Source of the DNA: an uncultured Prevotella sp.
Lineage (GTDB): Bacteria; Bacteroidota; Bacteroidia; Bacteroidales; Bacteroidaceae
NCBI GenBank assembly: GCA_944320235.1
Contig: CALUGQ010000004.1
Location: 1-64,000 of the forward strand
Length of the DNA: 64,000 nt
Direction of reading: 5' to 3'
Shown piece by piece: positions 24,381 to 35,454 of this stretch; positions within the stretch are counted from its first letter, which is position 1, and each line of letters starts with the position of its first letter. Made by a program: the position numbers and the translations under genes. A model generated the notes under the pieces. The model was not told where the DNA came from and ran no database searches. It worked only from the letters and a program-made list of their open reading frames with translations.

Positions 24381-27218
24381 ATGGAATACAACTTTAGGGA
24401 AATCGAGAAGAAATGGCAGCGCAGGTGGGTGGAGCAACATACCTACCGCGTGGCCGAGGACAAGCAGAAAGAGAAGTTCTACGTGCTCAACATGTTCCCC
24501 TATCCCTCGGGGGCGGGGCTTCATGTGGGCCACCCGCTGGGCTACATCGCCAGCGACATATACGCCCGCTACAAGCGGTTGAGGGGCTACAACGTGCTCA
24601 ACCCCATGGGCTACGACGCTTACGGACTGCCCGCCGAGCAGTACGCCATACAGACCGGGCAGCACCCGGCCATCACCACCGAGGCGAACATCAACCACTA
24701 CCGCGAGCAGTTGGACAAGATTGGCTTCTCGTTCGACTGGGAGCGCGAGGTGCGCACGTGCGACCCCAAGTACTACCACTGGACCCAGTGGGCCTTCCAG
24801 AAGATGTTCGAGAGCTACTACGACAACGCGCAGCAGAAGGCACGGCCCATAGAGGAGCTTGTGGCCGCGTTTGAAAATGGCGGCACCGAGGGCGTGAGCG
24901 CGGCCTGCTCGGAGGAGCTTTCGTTTACCGCTGCCGAGTGGCAGGCCATGGACGAGCGCCGCAAACAGGAGGTGCTGATGAACTACCGCATAGCCTACCT
25001 GGGCGAGACGATGGTGAACTGGTGCCCGCAACTGGGCACGGTGCTGGCCAACGACGAGGTGGTGGACGGTGTGTCGGAGCGCGGAGGCTATCCCGTGGTG
25101 CAGAAGAAGATGCGCCAGTGGTGCCTGCGCGTGTCGGCATACGCCCAGCGCCTGCTCGACGGACTGGACACGATAGACTGGACCGACTCGCTGAAGGAGA
25201 CCCAGCGCAACTGGATTGGCCGCTCGGAAGGGGCGGAGGTGCGATTCCAAATAAAGGGAAGCGGTGATGAGTTCACCATCTTCACCACCCGCGCCGACAC
25301 GATGTTCGGCGTCACCTTCATGGTGCTCGCGCCAGAGAGCGAGCTGGTGCAGAAGGTGACAACGCCTGGGCAGCAGGCCGAGGTGGACGCTTACCTTGAG
25401 CGGACAAAGAAGCGCACCGAGCGCGAGCGCATCGCCGACCGCAGCGTGAGCGGTGTGTTCTCCGGCTCTTACGCCATCAACCCGATGACGGGCGAGGAGG
25501 TGCCAATCTGGATAAGCGACTATGTTTTGGCCGGTTACGGCACGGGCGCCATCATGGCCGTGCCTGCCCACGACTCGCGCGACTACGCCTTCGCCAAGCA
25601 CTTCGGCCTGGAGATACGCCCGCTGATAGAGGGCTGCGACGTGAGCGAGCAGAGCTTCGACGCCAAGGAGGGCATAGTGTGCAACTCGCCCAAGGCCGGA
25701 ACGGAGAGCGCGTCGGGCCTGGTTCTGAACGGGCTTACCGTGAAGGAGGCCATAGCCAAGACCAAGAAGTACGTGGAGGAGCAGGGCCTTGGCCGCGTGA
25801 AGGTGAACTACCGCCTGCGCGACGCCATCTTCTCGCGCCAGCGTTACTGGGGAGAGCCGTTCCCGGTTTACTACAAAGACGGCATGCCGTACATGATTCC
25901 GGAGAGCTGCCTGCCGCTGGAGCTGCCCGAGGTGGACAAGTTCCTGCCCACGGAGACAGGCGAGCCGCCGCTGGGCCACGCCACGCGCTGGGCCTGGAAC
26001 ACCGAGGCCAACTGCGTGACCGACAACTCGCGCATTGACAACAAGGCCGTGTTCCCGCTCGAGCTGAACACCATGCCGGGCTTCGCCGGGTCGAGCGCAT
26101 ATTATTTAAGGTACATGGACCCGCACAACGACACTGCCCTCGTAAGCCCGGAGGCCGACGGCTACTGGCGCGAGGTGGACCTCTACGTGGGCGGCACGGA
26201 GCACGCCACGGGCCATTTGATATACTCCCGCTTCTGGAACAAGTTCCTGCACGACCTCGGGGTGTCAGCCGTCGAGGAACCGTTCAAGAAGCTTGTCAAC
26301 CAAGGAATGATACAGGGGCGCAGCAACTTCGTCTACCGCATAAAGGACACGAACACGTTCGTCTCCCTCGGGCTGAAGGACCAGTACGACACGACGCCGC
26401 TCCACGTCGACGTGAACATAGTGCACGGCGACGTGCTCGACATCGAGGCGTTCCGCAACTGGCGCCCCGAGTACAAGGAAGCAGAGTTCTTGCTCGAAGG
26501 CGGCAAGTACGTTTGCGGCTGGGCCATAGAGAAAATGTCGAAGTCGATGTACAATGTCGTGAACCCCGACATGATCGTTGAGAAGTACGGTGCGGACACC
26601 CTGCGCCTCTACGAGATGTTCCTCGGCCCCGTGGAGCAGAGCAAGCCGTGGGACACCAACGGCATAGACGGCTGCCACCGCTTCCTGAAGAAGTTCTGGG
26701 CGCTGTTCTACGGCCGCGACGACAAGCTCATTGTTGACGACCGCGAGCCCTCGGCCGACGAGCTGAAGGCCGTGCACAAGCTCATAAAGAAGGTGACGCA
26801 GGACATAGAGCAGTTCAGCTACAACACCAGCATCTCGGCGTTCATGATATGCGTCAACGAGCTTGGGCAGCTGAAGTGCCACAACCGTGAGTTGCTCGCC
26901 GACCTCGTGGTGCTCATGGCCCCGTTCGCCCCCCACATAGCCGAGGAGCTGTGGCAGGCCATTGGCGGCGAGGGCAGCGTGTGCGACGCCCGCTGGCCGG
27001 AGTGGGACGAGCAGTACCTGGTGGAGAACACCGTGCAGCTCACCGTGTCGTTCAACGGCAAGGCCCGCTTCCAGATGCAGTTCGCGGCCGACGCCGACAA
27101 CGCCACGATACAGGAGGCAGTGCTCGCCGACGAGCGTTCGCAGAAGTACATGGGCGGCAAGCAGGTGGTGAAGGTCATCATCGTGCCCAAGAAGATAGTC
27201 AACGTGGTGGTGAAGTGA
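24381..27218 (+). CDS. leuS: Leucyl-tRNA synthetase
   Basis: A 945-residue class I aminoacyl-tRNA synthetase that charges tRNA-Leu with leucine in the cytoplasm. Seen: the HIGH motif as HVGHPLG near residue 50, the LeuRS signature [17 protein letters not shown], the editing (CP1) domain around 230-440 with [15 protein letters not shown], the KMSKS loop [14 protein letters not shown] near 718, and the C-terminal anticodon-binding and LeuRS-specific domains ([18 protein letters not shown]). The length is typical for Bacteroidetes. It has its own full promoter. Confidence 0.98.
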   Translation: MEYNFREIEKKWQRRWVEQHTYRVAEDKQKEKFYVLNMFPYPSGAGLHVGHPLGYIASDIYARYKRLRGYNVLNPMGYDAYGLPAEQYAIQTGQHPAITTEANINHYREQLDKIGFSFDWEREVRTCDPKYYHWTQWAFQKMFESYYDNAQQKARPIEELVAAFENGGTEGVSAACSEELSFTAAEWQAMDERRKQEVLMNYRIAYLGETMVNWCPQLGTVLANDEVVDGVSERGGYPVVQKKMRQWCLRVSAYAQRLLDGLDTIDWTDSLKETQRNWIGRSEGAEVRFQIKGSGDEFTIFTTRADTMFGVTFMVLAPESELVQKVTTPGQQAEVDAYLERTKKRTERERIADRSVSGVFSGSYAINPMTGEEVPIWISDYVLAGYGTGAIMAVPAHDSRDYAFAKHFGLEIRPLIEGCDVSEQSFDAKEGIVCNSPKAGTESASGLVLNGLTVKEAIAKTKKYVEEQGLGRVKVNYRLRDAIFSRQRYWGEPFPVYYKDGMPYMIPESCLPLELPEVDKFLPTETGEPPLGHATRWAWNTEANCVTDNSRIDNKAVFPLELNTMPGFAGSSAYYLRYMDPHNDTALVSPEADGYWREVDLYVGGTEHATGHLIYSRFWNKFLHDLGVSAVEEPFKKLVNQGMIQGRSNFVYRIKDTNTFVSLGLKDQYDTTPLHVDVNIVHGDVLDIEAFRNWRPEYKEAEFLLEGGKYVCGWAIEKMSKSMYNVVNPDMIVEKYGADTLRLYEMFLGPVEQSKPWDTNGIDGCHRFLKKFWALFYGRDDKLIVDDREPSADELKAVHKLIKKVTQDIEQFSYNTSISAFMICVNELGQLKCHNRELLADLVVLMAPFAPHIAEELWQAIGGEGSVCDARWPEWDEQYLVENTVQLTVSFNGKARFQMQFAADADNATIQEAVLADERSQKYMGGKQVVKVIIVPKKIVNVVVK

Positions 27219-27534
27219 CACCGCCGCAGCCGCGAAAAAATCTTACGGCGGCCCGGCCCCGCGCCGGCGCGCCGCAACCAGGCGCTCAGGACAGGCCGTC
27301 TGGGCGGTCAAGGCGGGCCGTTCGGCAGGCTGTTCCAGCCCGTTTCGCAGCGCAATCCGGCCCCTGTTGCAACGGCCTGTCGCACAGGCTGTTGCGGCAG
27401 CAGGCCCGCCGGGCGAAACATCTTTACATTCCCCTCGGTGCAGGCCGGCAGCCACGCCCGGCGGCATGGCTCCGCCCGGCAGGCACCGCAGGGCAAGCGG
27501 TACATCAACCCCTTAACAAATACACAACCCTACA
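27219..27534. other. 316-bp spacer between leuS and the YitT-family gene
   Basis: It is mostly occupied by repeat array E. No frame looks like a protein. No strong T-rich terminator is visible after leuS. Confidence 0.6.
27291..27400. repeat. 22-bp-period palindrome array E (about 4 units plus tail)
   Basis: Unit starts at 27291, 27313, 27335 and 27357. Cores are ACAGGCCGTC, GCGGGCCGTT, CCAGCCCGTT and CCGGCCCCTG. After that the period breaks, though ACGGCCTGT and ACAGGCTGT cores remain. Confidence 0.7.
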
Positions 27535-28512
27535 ATGACAATAGACGGCAAGATGCTGCTCAACGAGGTGAAGGACTACGTGTTCATAACCTTCGGGCTA
27601 ATGCTCTATACGTTTGGCTTCACGGTGTTCCTCCTGCCATACAAGATTGTGACGGGAGGCATCGCCGGCATCGGGGCCATCGTGTTCTACGCCACCCACT
27701 TCCCCGTGCAGTACACATTCTTCCTGATCAACGCCGTGCTCATAGTGGCCGCGCTGAAGATACTTGGCTGGCGCTTCCTGATGAAGACCATCTACGCCAC
27801 GTTCGCGCTCACGTTCCTGCTCGAAGTGGCGCAGGAGGCCGTGATGCAGCCCGACGGCTCGTTCTACAAGCTCATGGGCGAGGGCAACGACTTCATGTCG
27901 CTCGTCATAGGCTGCATGCTCACCGGCACGGCCCTGGCCATAGTGTTCCTCAACAACGGCAGCACGGGCGGCACCGACATCGTGGCGGCCTCGGTCAACA
28001 AGTACCGCGACATATCGCTCGGCAGGGTGCTCATCATGGTAGACCTGTGCATCATAGGCAGCAGCCTGTTCATACCGTCGTTCGGCAGCGTGTTCCACCG
28101 CTGCCAGATGGTGGTCTTCGGCCTCTGCACCATGGTCATAGAGTGCCTCATGCTCGACTACGTGATGAGCGTGCAGCGGCAGTCGGTGCAGTTCCTCATC
28201 TTCTCGCGCCACTACGAGGAGATAGCCCGCGCCATCAGCCGCAAGACCGACCACAGCATGACGCTGCTCGACGGCCACGGCTGGTACAGCGGCAAGGAGA
28301 TAAAGGTGATCTGCCTGCTGGCCAAGAAGCGCGAGAGCCTCACCATCTTCCGCCTCATAAAGATGATAGACCCGCGTGCCTTCGTGAGCCAAAGCTCCGT
28401 CATCGGGGTGTACGGCGAGGGCTTCGACCCCATAAAGGTGAAGGCAGACCCAAAGAAAATGAACGCAGAAAAGGATTTATTTGATGAGAATAGCATTCGC
28501 AACGAACAATGA
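27535..28512 (+). CDS. YitT family membrane protein (DUF161/DUF2179)
   Basis: A 325-residue protein with about six TM segments in the first 200 residues ([40 protein letters not shown]) and a C-terminal cytoplasmic DUF2179 domain (about 225-305). Conserved Gly-rich turns [15 protein letters not shown] and [13 protein letters not shown] match the YitT family, whose transport role is unknown. The last 29 bases overlap rdgB. Confidence 0.9.
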   Translation: MTIDGKMLLNEVKDYVFITFGLMLYTFGFTVFLLPYKIVTGGIAGIGAIVFYATHFPVQYTFFLINAVLIVAALKILGWRFLMKTIYATFALTFLLEVAQEAVMQPDGSFYKLMGEGNDFMSLVIGCMLTGTALAIVFLNNGSTGGTDIVAASVNKYRDISLGRVLIMVDLCIIGSSLFIPSFGSVFHRCQMVVFGLCTMVIECLMLDYVMSVQRQSVQFLIFSRHYEEIARAISRKTDHSMTLLDGHGWYSGKEIKVICLLAKKRESLTIFRLIKMIDPRAFVSQSSVIGVYGEGFDPIKVKADPKKMNAEKDLFDENSIRNEQ

Positions 28513-29095
28513 GCACAAGCTCGCCGAGATACGCCAGATGCTCGGCGGCAGCATCGAGGTGCTGTCGCTGGCCGACATTGGCTGCCACGCCGACATCCCC
28601 GAGACCGGCTCCACGCTCGAGGAGAACGCCCTGCAGAAGGCGCGGTACGTATACGACAACTATGGGATTGGCGTCTTCGCCGACGACACCGGCCTCGAGG
28701 TCGACGCGCTCGGCGGCGCACCCGGCGTCTACAGCGCGCGCTACGCCGGCGGCCAAGGCCACGACAGCGAGGCCAACATGGCCAAGCTGCTGGCCGAATT
28801 AGGAGAAAATAACAATCGCCGCGCACGATTCCGCACCGTCATCGCGTTATTGGAAAAGACGGACGGAGACGCCGCTCCGCGCCTCTCGACGTTCGAGGGC
28901 GTGGTAGAGGGCGAGATAACGCGCACGCGCTCAGGCTCCGAGGGCTTCGGCTACGACCCGGTGTTCCGCCCCGACGGCTACGGGCAGACCTTCGCCGAGC
29001 TGGGCATGGAGGTGAAGAACGCCATCAGCCACCGCGCCCGCGCCGTAAAGAAGCTGGCCGACTACCTGCTCGGCGGGCAAGGAGACAAGGATTGA
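28484..29095 (+). CDS. rdgB: Non-canonical purine NTP pyrophosphatase (RdgB/HAM1)
   Basis: A 203-residue cytoplasmic house-cleaning enzyme that hydrolyses ITP, dITP and XTP to the monophosphates, keeping deaminated purines out of nucleic acids. Seen: the N-terminal [12 protein letters not shown] (substrate loop), [20 protein letters not shown] with catalytic acidic residues, and [14 protein letters not shown] with the conserved Gly-Tyr-Asp-Pro; late SHRARAV. The ATG at 28484 is preceded in frame by a TTG that was not used. The gene starts inside the YitT-family gene. Confidence 0.96.
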   Translation: MRIAFATNNEHKLAEIRQMLGGSIEVLSLADIGCHADIPETGSTLEENALQKARYVYDNYGIGVFADDTGLEVDALGGAPGVYSARYAGGQGHDSEANMAKLLAELGENNNRRARFRTVIALLEKTDGDAAPRLSTFEGVVEGEITRTRSGSEGFGYDPVFRPDGYGQTFAELGMEVKNAISHRARAVKKLADYLLGGQGDKD

Positions 29096-29120
29096 CAGAG
29101 AAACTTCAATGATATAGGTT

Positions 29121-30494
29121 ATGGAAGCAAGAAGAACGGGGCTCCTGGCAACGCTCGCCATGCTCGCGGCGTGCGCCATGGCGCAGATGCCCGTGGTGAG
29201 GCTCAACGGCGATTTCGGCGACGAATACTCTCAGGGAACGATGTCGCTGACGGACGCAGGCGGGGCGACGGCATCGTACAACGTGGAGGCTAAGTGGCGC
29301 GGACACACCGCTAAGCAATACGACAAGAAGGCTTTCGCAGTGAAACTGCTCGACGGCAACGGCGACGACCTCGACGCATCGCTGCTCGGGATGCGCGAGG
29401 ACAACAGCTGGATACTCGACGCCATGGCCGCCGACAAGGCCAGGATGCGCAACAGGGTGTCGTTCGACCTGTGGAACGACTTCTCCTCGCCGACCTACAT
29501 CAAGAGCGAGTACGAGCCGGAATCGGCCAACGGGACACACGGGCACTTCGTGGAGCTATACCTCAACGGCTCGTACCACGGCATATACTGCCTCACCGAG
29601 AAGATAGACCGCAAGCAGCTGAAACTCAAGAAATACAAGGACGGGGTGCGAGGGCTGCTCTACAAGGCCGATTCATGGGACGGCACAAACTTCTACTCCT
29701 ACACCGACTTCGACAACTCGATGCCGACATGGATGGGATGGGAGTCGCAGTACCCCGAGGTGGAGGACGAGGGGACAACCGACTGGGAGCCGCTCCACGA
29801 CGCGGTGAAGTTCGCCTTGGAGGCTACTGACGCAGAATTCGCCGGGCGCGCAGCCCTGCTTTACGACCTGCCCGTATGGACTGATTATTTCATTTTCATA
29901 CGCCTCCTGCTCGCGATTGACAACCACGGCAAGAACACCTTCGCCTACCTATACGACAAGACGGCTGACAGCAGGCTCGGGATAGCCCCGTGGGACCTCG
30001 ACGCAACATGGGGCAGGAACTACGACGGGAGCACACTCGCGCCTGACATCTTCAATGGCAGCCACAGGCTGCTTGACCGCCTGGCCGGGCAGGAAGGCTA
30101 CATGGAATCCATGGCGGAAAGGTATTTCGAACTGCGCAAGGACGTATTCTCAGCCGACTCGCTCAAGGCCAGGTTCAGAAACTACTTTGACTACTTCGAG
30201 GAAAACGGCGCGTCACAGCGTGAGGAAGAGCGCTGGGGAGGAGTAAATGGCGTGGAGCTGGACTTTGCGGCGGAGCGGGCGTACATCGAGAACTGGATAG
30301 ACGGCAGGCTCGCCGCAGTCGACGGATACTTCGGCGCATACACAACGCCGGTCGGCAAGGTTGAGGCCGAACAGCAAAGCGCCCCCTCGCGCATCTACGA
30401 CCTGCAGGGCAGGCCTGTAGGGGAAAACGACCTGAAGGATGGCGAGGTGTACATCATGGACGGGAAAAAAGTGTTGCATAAATGCGTATGGTAA
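29121..30494 (+). CDS. CotH-kinase-family secreted protein
   Basis: A 457-residue protein with a signal peptide (LLATLAMLAACAMAQ) and a CotH-like kinase domain: KWRGHTAKQYDKKAFAVKL (about 55-73), NSWILDAMAADKARMRN, FVELYLNGSYHGIYCLTEKI, and the metal-binding IAPWDLDATWGRN. The last 40 residues (SRIYDLQGRPVG ... GEVYIMDGKKVLHK) look like the short C-terminal beta domain common on secreted Bacteroidales proteins. CotH proteins are atypical protein kinases on spore coats and fungi; bacterial extracellular members are poorly known. The next gene overlaps its end by 13 bases. Confidence 0.85.
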   Translation: MEARRTGLLATLAMLAACAMAQMPVVRLNGDFGDEYSQGTMSLTDAGGATASYNVEAKWRGHTAKQYDKKAFAVKLLDGNGDDLDASLLGMREDNSWILDAMAADKARMRNRVSFDLWNDFSSPTYIKSEYEPESANGTHGHFVELYLNGSYHGIYCLTEKIDRKQLKLKKYKDGVRGLLYKADSWDGTNFYSYTDFDNSMPTWMGWESQYPEVEDEGTTDWEPLHDAVKFALEATDAEFAGRAALLYDLPVWTDYFIFIRLLLAIDNHGKNTFAYLYDKTADSRLGIAPWDLDATWGRNYDGSTLAPDIFNGSHRLLDRLAGQEGYMESMAERYFELRKDVFSADSLKARFRNYFDYFEENGASQREEERWGGVNGVELDFAAERAYIENWIDGRLAAVDGYFGAYTTPVGKVEAEQQSAPSRIYDLQGRPVGENDLKDGEVYIMDGKKVLHKCVW

Positions 30495-32530
30495 GTACAG
30501 GCGTTGCAAAGAATGCGGCTGCCATGCTAATGATGGCCTTGGCACTGGCGGCGGCAACGGCGCGGGCAGCCGTAGGCTCGTGGAGAGCCTACATGGCATA
30601 CCACGACGTGCAGCAGATACGCGAGGCCGGCAGCCACCTGTTCGTGCTTGCCTCCAACGGGCTGTACCAGTACAACATGGCAGACCAGTCGATAACCACC
30701 TACGACAAGGTGAACGGGCTGAGCGACACCTACATGACCAACATTGAGTGGTGCAATGCGGCGCGCCGCCTCATAGCCGTATACAGCAACAGCAACATCG
30801 ACCTCGTCGCCACTGACGGCACAGTCACAAACATCCCCGACCTTTACTCCAAGTCGATGACCGAGGACAAAACCGTGAACAGCATCACCGTGAGCGGCAA
30901 CGACGCCTACCTCGCGACAAACTTCGGGGTGGTAAGGGTCGACATGGCGAACGCCGTGATCAGCGAGACCTACAACCTGGGCCTGCAGGTGAACCGCGTC
31001 GCCGTCAGCGGAGGCAGTGTGTATGTGCAGGCTGCCGGCGGCGATGTGCTGGCCGGGAGCCTTTCGTCAAACCTGCTCGACCGCGGCAACTGGTCGGAGG
31101 CGGCCGATATCCCGCCGGGATTGTTCGACGAGGACAACTCTGCATACGAGAAATACCACGAACTCGTGGAGACACTCGACCCGGGAGGGCCCGACTACAA
31201 CTACATGGGGTTCGTCATGTTCAAGAACGGCAGGCTTTACACGGCCAACGGAATGAGCGAACTGGAGAACAAAGCCTGCCTCCAGGTGCTCCATGACGGC
31301 GACTGGACGGTGTATGAGAACGACATCGAGGGAGAGATAGGCCACAGGTTCGTCAACCTGATGGCGTGCGATGTCGACCCGGACGACCCGGAGCACGTCT
31401 TCGCAGGCGGCCAGACGGGGCTTTACGAATACCGCAGCGGCAGGTTCGTCAAGGAGTATTCGATAGGCAACAGCCCTCTCAAGGAGGCTGCCACCGTGAG
31501 CCAGGGCAACCGCAACTACGTCATCGTGTCGGCTGTCAGGTTCGACTCGTCGGGCAACCTGTGGCTCGCCAACAGCATAAGCCCCTCGACATCGCTGCTG
31601 GAGCTTACCCGGTCAGGCGAGTGGGTGGACCACCATGACAGCCAGCTCATGGTCGAAGGCTATGGGCGCTCTATGGAGGGAATGTCAGGGATGATGTTCG
31701 ACAGCCGTGGCCTGATGTGGTTTGCCAACAATTACTACCGCAAGCCGGCCGTCATGCGCTACCAGCCGTCAGCCGACGCCCTGCTCGCTTACAGCTCGGG
31801 ATTCACCAATCAGGACGGCGTGAGCCTCACCTTCAATTACTTAAGCGATGTTGCCGAAGACCGCGAAGGCAACATCTGGTTCGGTTCGAACATAGGCCCG
31901 TTCTACATTTCTGCCAGTGATGCGGCCCAGGGGGCGCCTGGCGCCGTGTTCAACCAGTTCAAGGTGCCGCGCAACGACGGCTCCAACCTGGCCGACTACC
32001 TGCTGAGCGGCATTGGGATTACAGCTGTGGCGGTTGACGGGGCCAACCGGAAATGGTTCGGCACAGCGGGAAACGGCGTGTACCTGATAAGCGCGGACAA
32101 CACCGAGCAGGTATGCCATTTCACCGCAGAGAACAGCCCTTTGCTGTCCGACAACGTCATGGACATCGCCATAGACGGCACTACCGGCGAGGTGTTCTTT
32201 GGCACTGACAATGGCCTCTGCTCCTATATGAGTGACGCGACCGAGCCAGCCACGGAGATGGAAAAGGGCAATGTGTACGCTTACCCCAACCCCGTGGAGC
32301 CTGGCTATACAGGGCTGATAACCGTGGTGGGCCTTACTTTCGACGCCGACGTGAAAGTGACCACGGCTACAGGCTACCTCGTGGCCGAGGGGAGGAGCAG
32401 CGGAGGCACCTTCACATGGGACGGGCGCGACCGCCAGGGCAAGCGCGTCGCCTCGGGCGTGTACAACATTGTCACCGCCAAGAGCGACGGGAGCAAGGGA
32501 ACCGTGTGCAAGTTGGCAATAGTTAACTGA
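30482..32530 (+). CDS. PorZ-like beta-propeller protein with C-terminal sorting-like domain
   Basis: A 682-residue secreted protein: a signal peptide to about ATARA, two propeller domains built from repeats such as NGLYQYNMADQSITTYDKVN and GNLWLANSISPSTSLLEL, then a C-terminal domain (NVYAYPNPVEPGYTG ... GTFTWDGRDRQGKRVASGVY, KLAIVN) like the beta-sandwich of type IX secretion cargo and of PorZ. PorZ in Porphyromonas belongs to the type IX attachment complex. No other type IX genes are visible here, so this may be a PorZ homologue with another role. ATG at 30482 or 30488; it overlaps cotH. Confidence 0.78.
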   Translation: MRMVSTGVAKNAAAMLMMALALAAATARAAVGSWRAYMAYHDVQQIREAGSHLFVLASNGLYQYNMADQSITTYDKVNGLSDTYMTNIEWCNAARRLIAVYSNSNIDLVATDGTVTNIPDLYSKSMTEDKTVNSITVSGNDAYLATNFGVVRVDMANAVISETYNLGLQVNRVAVSGGSVYVQAAGGDVLAGSLSSNLLDRGNWSEAADIPPGLFDEDNSAYEKYHELVETLDPGGPDYNYMGFVMFKNGRLYTANGMSELENKACLQVLHDGDWTVYENDIEGEIGHRFVNLMACDVDPDDPEHVFAGGQTGLYEYRSGRFVKEYSIGNSPLKEAATVSQGNRNYVIVSAVRFDSSGNLWLANSISPSTSLLELTRSGEWVDHHDSQLMVEGYGRSMEGMSGMMFDSRGLMWFANNYYRKPAVMRYQPSADALLAYSSGFTNQDGVSLTFNYLSDVAEDREGNIWFGSNIGPFYISASDAAQGAPGAVFNQFKVPRNDGSNLADYLLSGIGITAVAVDGANRKWFGTAGNGVYLISADNTEQVCHFTAENSPLLSDNVMDIAIDGTTGEVFFGTDNGLCSYMSDATEPATEMEKGNVYAYPNPVEPGYTGLITVVGLTFDADVKVTTATGYLVAEGRSSGGTFTWDGRDRQGKRVASGVYNIVTAKSDGSKGTVCKLAIVN

Positions 32531-32546
32531 AACGCTGACCGCTGAT

Positions 32547-33974
32547 ATGAAACGCCACGACGACCGCAGCTGGATGGAGCGCATCAACCCCCTGGTGCCC
32601 ATATCGCTCCTTTCGCCCTTCCTGCTGTATGCAATCTCGCTGCTCCTGCCTACGTTTGACGATTGGACGTATTACACTGTGCCTTATTTCGGCGAGCTGT
32701 TCACGTACCGCCTGCTGCCCAACGCAAGCTACTGGCGCCCGTTCGACGCTCTCTTCGGCTCGCTACTCGGCCTTGACTACAGGCTTTTCCCCGCCCTCAA
32801 CCATGTGTTCGTGTACGCGGCCCACCTGGGCAGCACCGTGCTCGTGTACAGGCTGGCCTCGATGCTTGGCTTCAACGCCACTGCGCGCAACGTCGCGACA
32901 GTGTTTTTCTTCATCTCCCCGGCCGCCCTTGGCACGGTGCTTGGCATCGACGCGCTGAACCAGGCATACTCGCAGTTCTGGGGCTTGCTCGGCCTCAAGG
33001 CTTACCTTGGCGGTTGCGGACGCCGCAACCGGGCAGCGTGGTTGGCCTGCGTCTGCGTGGCCACCTTGTCGAAGGAGAACGGTATCATGTTCTTCTTCAT
33101 CCCCCCGCTGCTTGCTTACGGCTTTGGCAGGGCCGGCTCCGGCCGCCTGCGCCGCGACCTCCTGTACGGCCTGGCCGCCTCGGCTGCCTATTTCTGTGTA
33201 AGGCTGGCCCTTACCAACAGCCATGTCGACGTGCTCGACGACTACTTTGAGAGCACCTTGTCCAGCAAGCTGTCGGATATCGGCACGTTCATCGGGATGA
33301 CATGGATTCCGCTCGACTACGTCTGCCTTGTCCATCCGCCCAGCCGCAACCTGTGGGTGCTGGCCCTCACGCTGGCCCTGCCCATGCCTTTCATACTCAC
33401 ATTGTTCATACGGGGGCGCAGGCTGCTGCTCGGGCGGCCGTTCCTTGCCCTTGCGTGCTGCATGTGCCTTGCTGCGTTGCCCCACCTGCTCACGCTCTTC
33501 ACGACCATGCACGCATATTCGGGCCTTGCCATGTCGGCCCTCATCGTGGCACACCTCACCGACAAGTACGGTGACTACCGCCGCCTCGGCGTGCTTTTCG
33601 CCATGTTTGTGGCTTCATGCGCGTTTGTTGACTGGCACCATTGGCAAAAGTCCTACGAGTCGGGCCTCATGGGGCAGCGCATGGGCCGCCAGGCTATAGA
33701 GAAGACGGGCAAGCCCGTGAAGCGTGTTTACAGCATATCCATGCGCGACCACGTGCGCCGTTACTCGTCGTTCTGCGTCATCCCGGCCGATGCCTACGCC
33801 TGGGGCAACGCCGCCTTTGCCGCCACCGGCTACAAGTGGCCTGAGGAATGCCTGGACACGGGCATCGTCGTAGAAGACCGCTGGATGGTTGACAGCCTTG
33901 CCGACCGCGCCGTGAGGCTTGGCTACGAGAGGGTGTGGTTCGTGCATGGCGACACTGTCGAAGTAATACGCTGA
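32547..33974 (+). CDS. Polytopic membrane protein, GT-C-like
   Basis: A 475-residue inner-membrane protein with about ten TM segments (PLVPISLLSPFLLYAISLLL at the N terminus; VATVFFFISPAALGTVLG) and a short soluble C terminus. The first extracytoplasmic loop carries FDDWTYYT and NASYWRPFDALFG, reminiscent of GT-C glycosyltransferases (dolichyl/undecaprenyl-sugar users), and LSKENGIMFF is also seen in that group. So it may glycosylate a secreted protein or lipid, but no family name is certain. It lies 16 bases after the PorZ-like gene and 3 bases before an acyltransferase. Confidence 0.72.
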   Translation: MKRHDDRSWMERINPLVPISLLSPFLLYAISLLLPTFDDWTYYTVPYFGELFTYRLLPNASYWRPFDALFGSLLGLDYRLFPALNHVFVYAAHLGSTVLVYRLASMLGFNATARNVATVFFFISPAALGTVLGIDALNQAYSQFWGLLGLKAYLGGCGRRNRAAWLACVCVATLSKENGIMFFFIPPLLAYGFGRAGSGRLRRDLLYGLAASAAYFCVRLALTNSHVDVLDDYFESTLSSKLSDIGTFIGMTWIPLDYVCLVHPPSRNLWVLALTLALPMPFILTLFIRGRRLLLGRPFLALACCMCLAALPHLLTLFTTMHAYSGLAMSALIVAHLTDKYGDYRRLGVLFAMFVASCAFVDWHHWQKSYESGLMGQRMGRQAIEKTGKPVKRVYSISMRDHVRRYSSFCVIPADAYAWGNAAFAATGYKWPEECLDTGIVVEDRWMVDSLADRAVRLGYERVWFVHGDTVEVIR

Positions 33975-33977
33975 GCC

Positions 33978-35018
33978 ATGGAGCCCACGGCGCAACTCCC
34001 CCCGCAGCGCGACCGGCAGCTCGACGCACTCCGCGCCCTGGCCATGATTCACATCGTGTGTGTGGTCCACGTGCTCTATTGGTATGATGCCGGCGGCGAG
34101 CTGGCGCGTTCGGCCCTGCTCTTCGAGATGCCGTGCATCTTCGTCATAGCCGGGGCGGCGCAGTCGCTGGGCCGTGGCGTCCCGCGGCTGAAGCGCCTTG
34201 TGGCCTCAAGGGTGCGCCGCGTGCTGCTGCCGTTCTATGTATTCCTGCCGGCGCTGTATCTGTGGCTGGCCTTCATGACTTTCTTCGTGCCTCCCACGGT
34301 GGAGCACCACATCGACATCCGCCAGTTCGGCCTGGCCGACGTGGTGCGCACCGCCCTCACCTGCTGTTGCGACAAGATACCGAATTACGGTTACCCGTGG
34401 TTCATCTCCTGCTACCTTGCGGTCACGTGCTCGTTCCCCCTCCAGGCGAGGCTGCTGCGGCGTGTGCCCGGATGGGCCTGGCTGGCAGCCAATGCCGCCG
34501 TCGTGGGCTTGCTCACGCCGGTCAGGCTGCCGTTCCTTGAGAACGAGATTAAGAACCTTCCCGTATATAATTTCTTCTTCATTGCGGGCTACTTGTATTA
34601 CCGCAACATCAAGAAGGAAGCCCTCTTGGCCGTCGGGGCCGTCTGCACAGCGCTTACCGTGTGGTGGTTCGTAGATGGCGTGGCCATGCCGATGCAGGGC
34701 CATAAGTTCCCGGCCGACATATATTTCCTGGTATTCGGCACGGCCTGGGTTTGCATGCTTGCGCTGGTATTCTCCCGCGTAAGCCTGCCTTACCCGCCGC
34801 TGCTCCGTGCATGGAACGAGCGCGGCTACAACATCTACCTATGGCAGATATTCAGCGCTTACGCCGTTTTCCGCATCACGCACTTGTGGATAGGCAGCGT
34901 AAGTTCAGCTGCGGCCAGGTTTGCGGTGTATTTCTTGCTCACGTTCGTGTTCAATACGCTTTTGAGCCGCTTCACATACGCTGCTGAGCGCAAGGTGCTT
35001 GCCCGCCTGGGGGTGTAG
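33978..35018 (+). CDS. Acyltransferase 3 family membrane protein
   Basis: A 346-residue inner-membrane protein with ten hydrophobic segments. The N-terminal RDRQLDALRALAMIHIVCVV matches the acyltransferase 3 (OafA/YrhL, NodX) signature, including the Arg/Asp pair before TM1; a conserved His follows in TM1 (IHIVCVVHVLYW) and SRVRRVLLPFYVF in the second loop. These proteins O-acetylate polysaccharides or lipids. It directly follows the GT-C-like gene, so the two may build and modify the same glycan. Confidence 0.85.
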   Translation: MEPTAQLPPQRDRQLDALRALAMIHIVCVVHVLYWYDAGGELARSALLFEMPCIFVIAGAAQSLGRGVPRLKRLVASRVRRVLLPFYVFLPALYLWLAFMTFFVPPTVEHHIDIRQFGLADVVRTALTCCCDKIPNYGYPWFISCYLAVTCSFPLQARLLRRVPGWAWLAANAAVVGLLTPVRLPFLENEIKNLPVYNFFFIAGYLYYRNIKKEALLAVGAVCTALTVWWFVDGVAMPMQGHKFPADIYFLVFGTAWVCMLALVFSRVSLPYPPLLRAWNERGYNIYLWQIFSAYAVFRITHLWIGSVSSAAARFAVYFLLTFVFNTLLSRFTYAAERKVLARLGV

Positions 35019-35454
35019 TGCCGCGCGTGTGAGGTAAGCCTGCGTGCCGGCTTGGCGTGGCAGCCGCGGCCTTGCTCGGGCTGGCGTGGCCCCGCCGGTT
35101 TGTCACAGTGCGCCTGTTGCCGATGAAATCGCCTTTATTCGGCGATGATTGGTGAAAATCGCCCGTTCCGCCGGGCTTTGCTGCAACGCGTTTGCGAACT
35201 TTTTGTAACTTCGTCATGTCACGGAAGCGTCTTGTCTGTGCGCCGCGGCTTTGCAGCCGTTTTCCCGTTGGAATCGGCCAAAATCGCGTTTTTTGCCGTG
35301 AAAACGCCCGCCCGAGGCCATCTGCTGGCATTGTGACGGCCTGCTTGGCGGCTGCTGCAGTCAGGCAGCAATGATTCGTCGGAGGTTTTTGTGTAAGAAT
35401 ATTTCAAGAAGCGCATCGTTCCGCGCAAAGCCTTGGTTAGCAGCAAGTTGCAAG
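35019..35454. other. Non-coding region after the acyltransferase
   Basis: No gene-like frame. GC-rich and patchy sequence leads into repeat array F. The acyltransferase and DUF3109 genes converge across this spacer. Confidence 0.5.
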
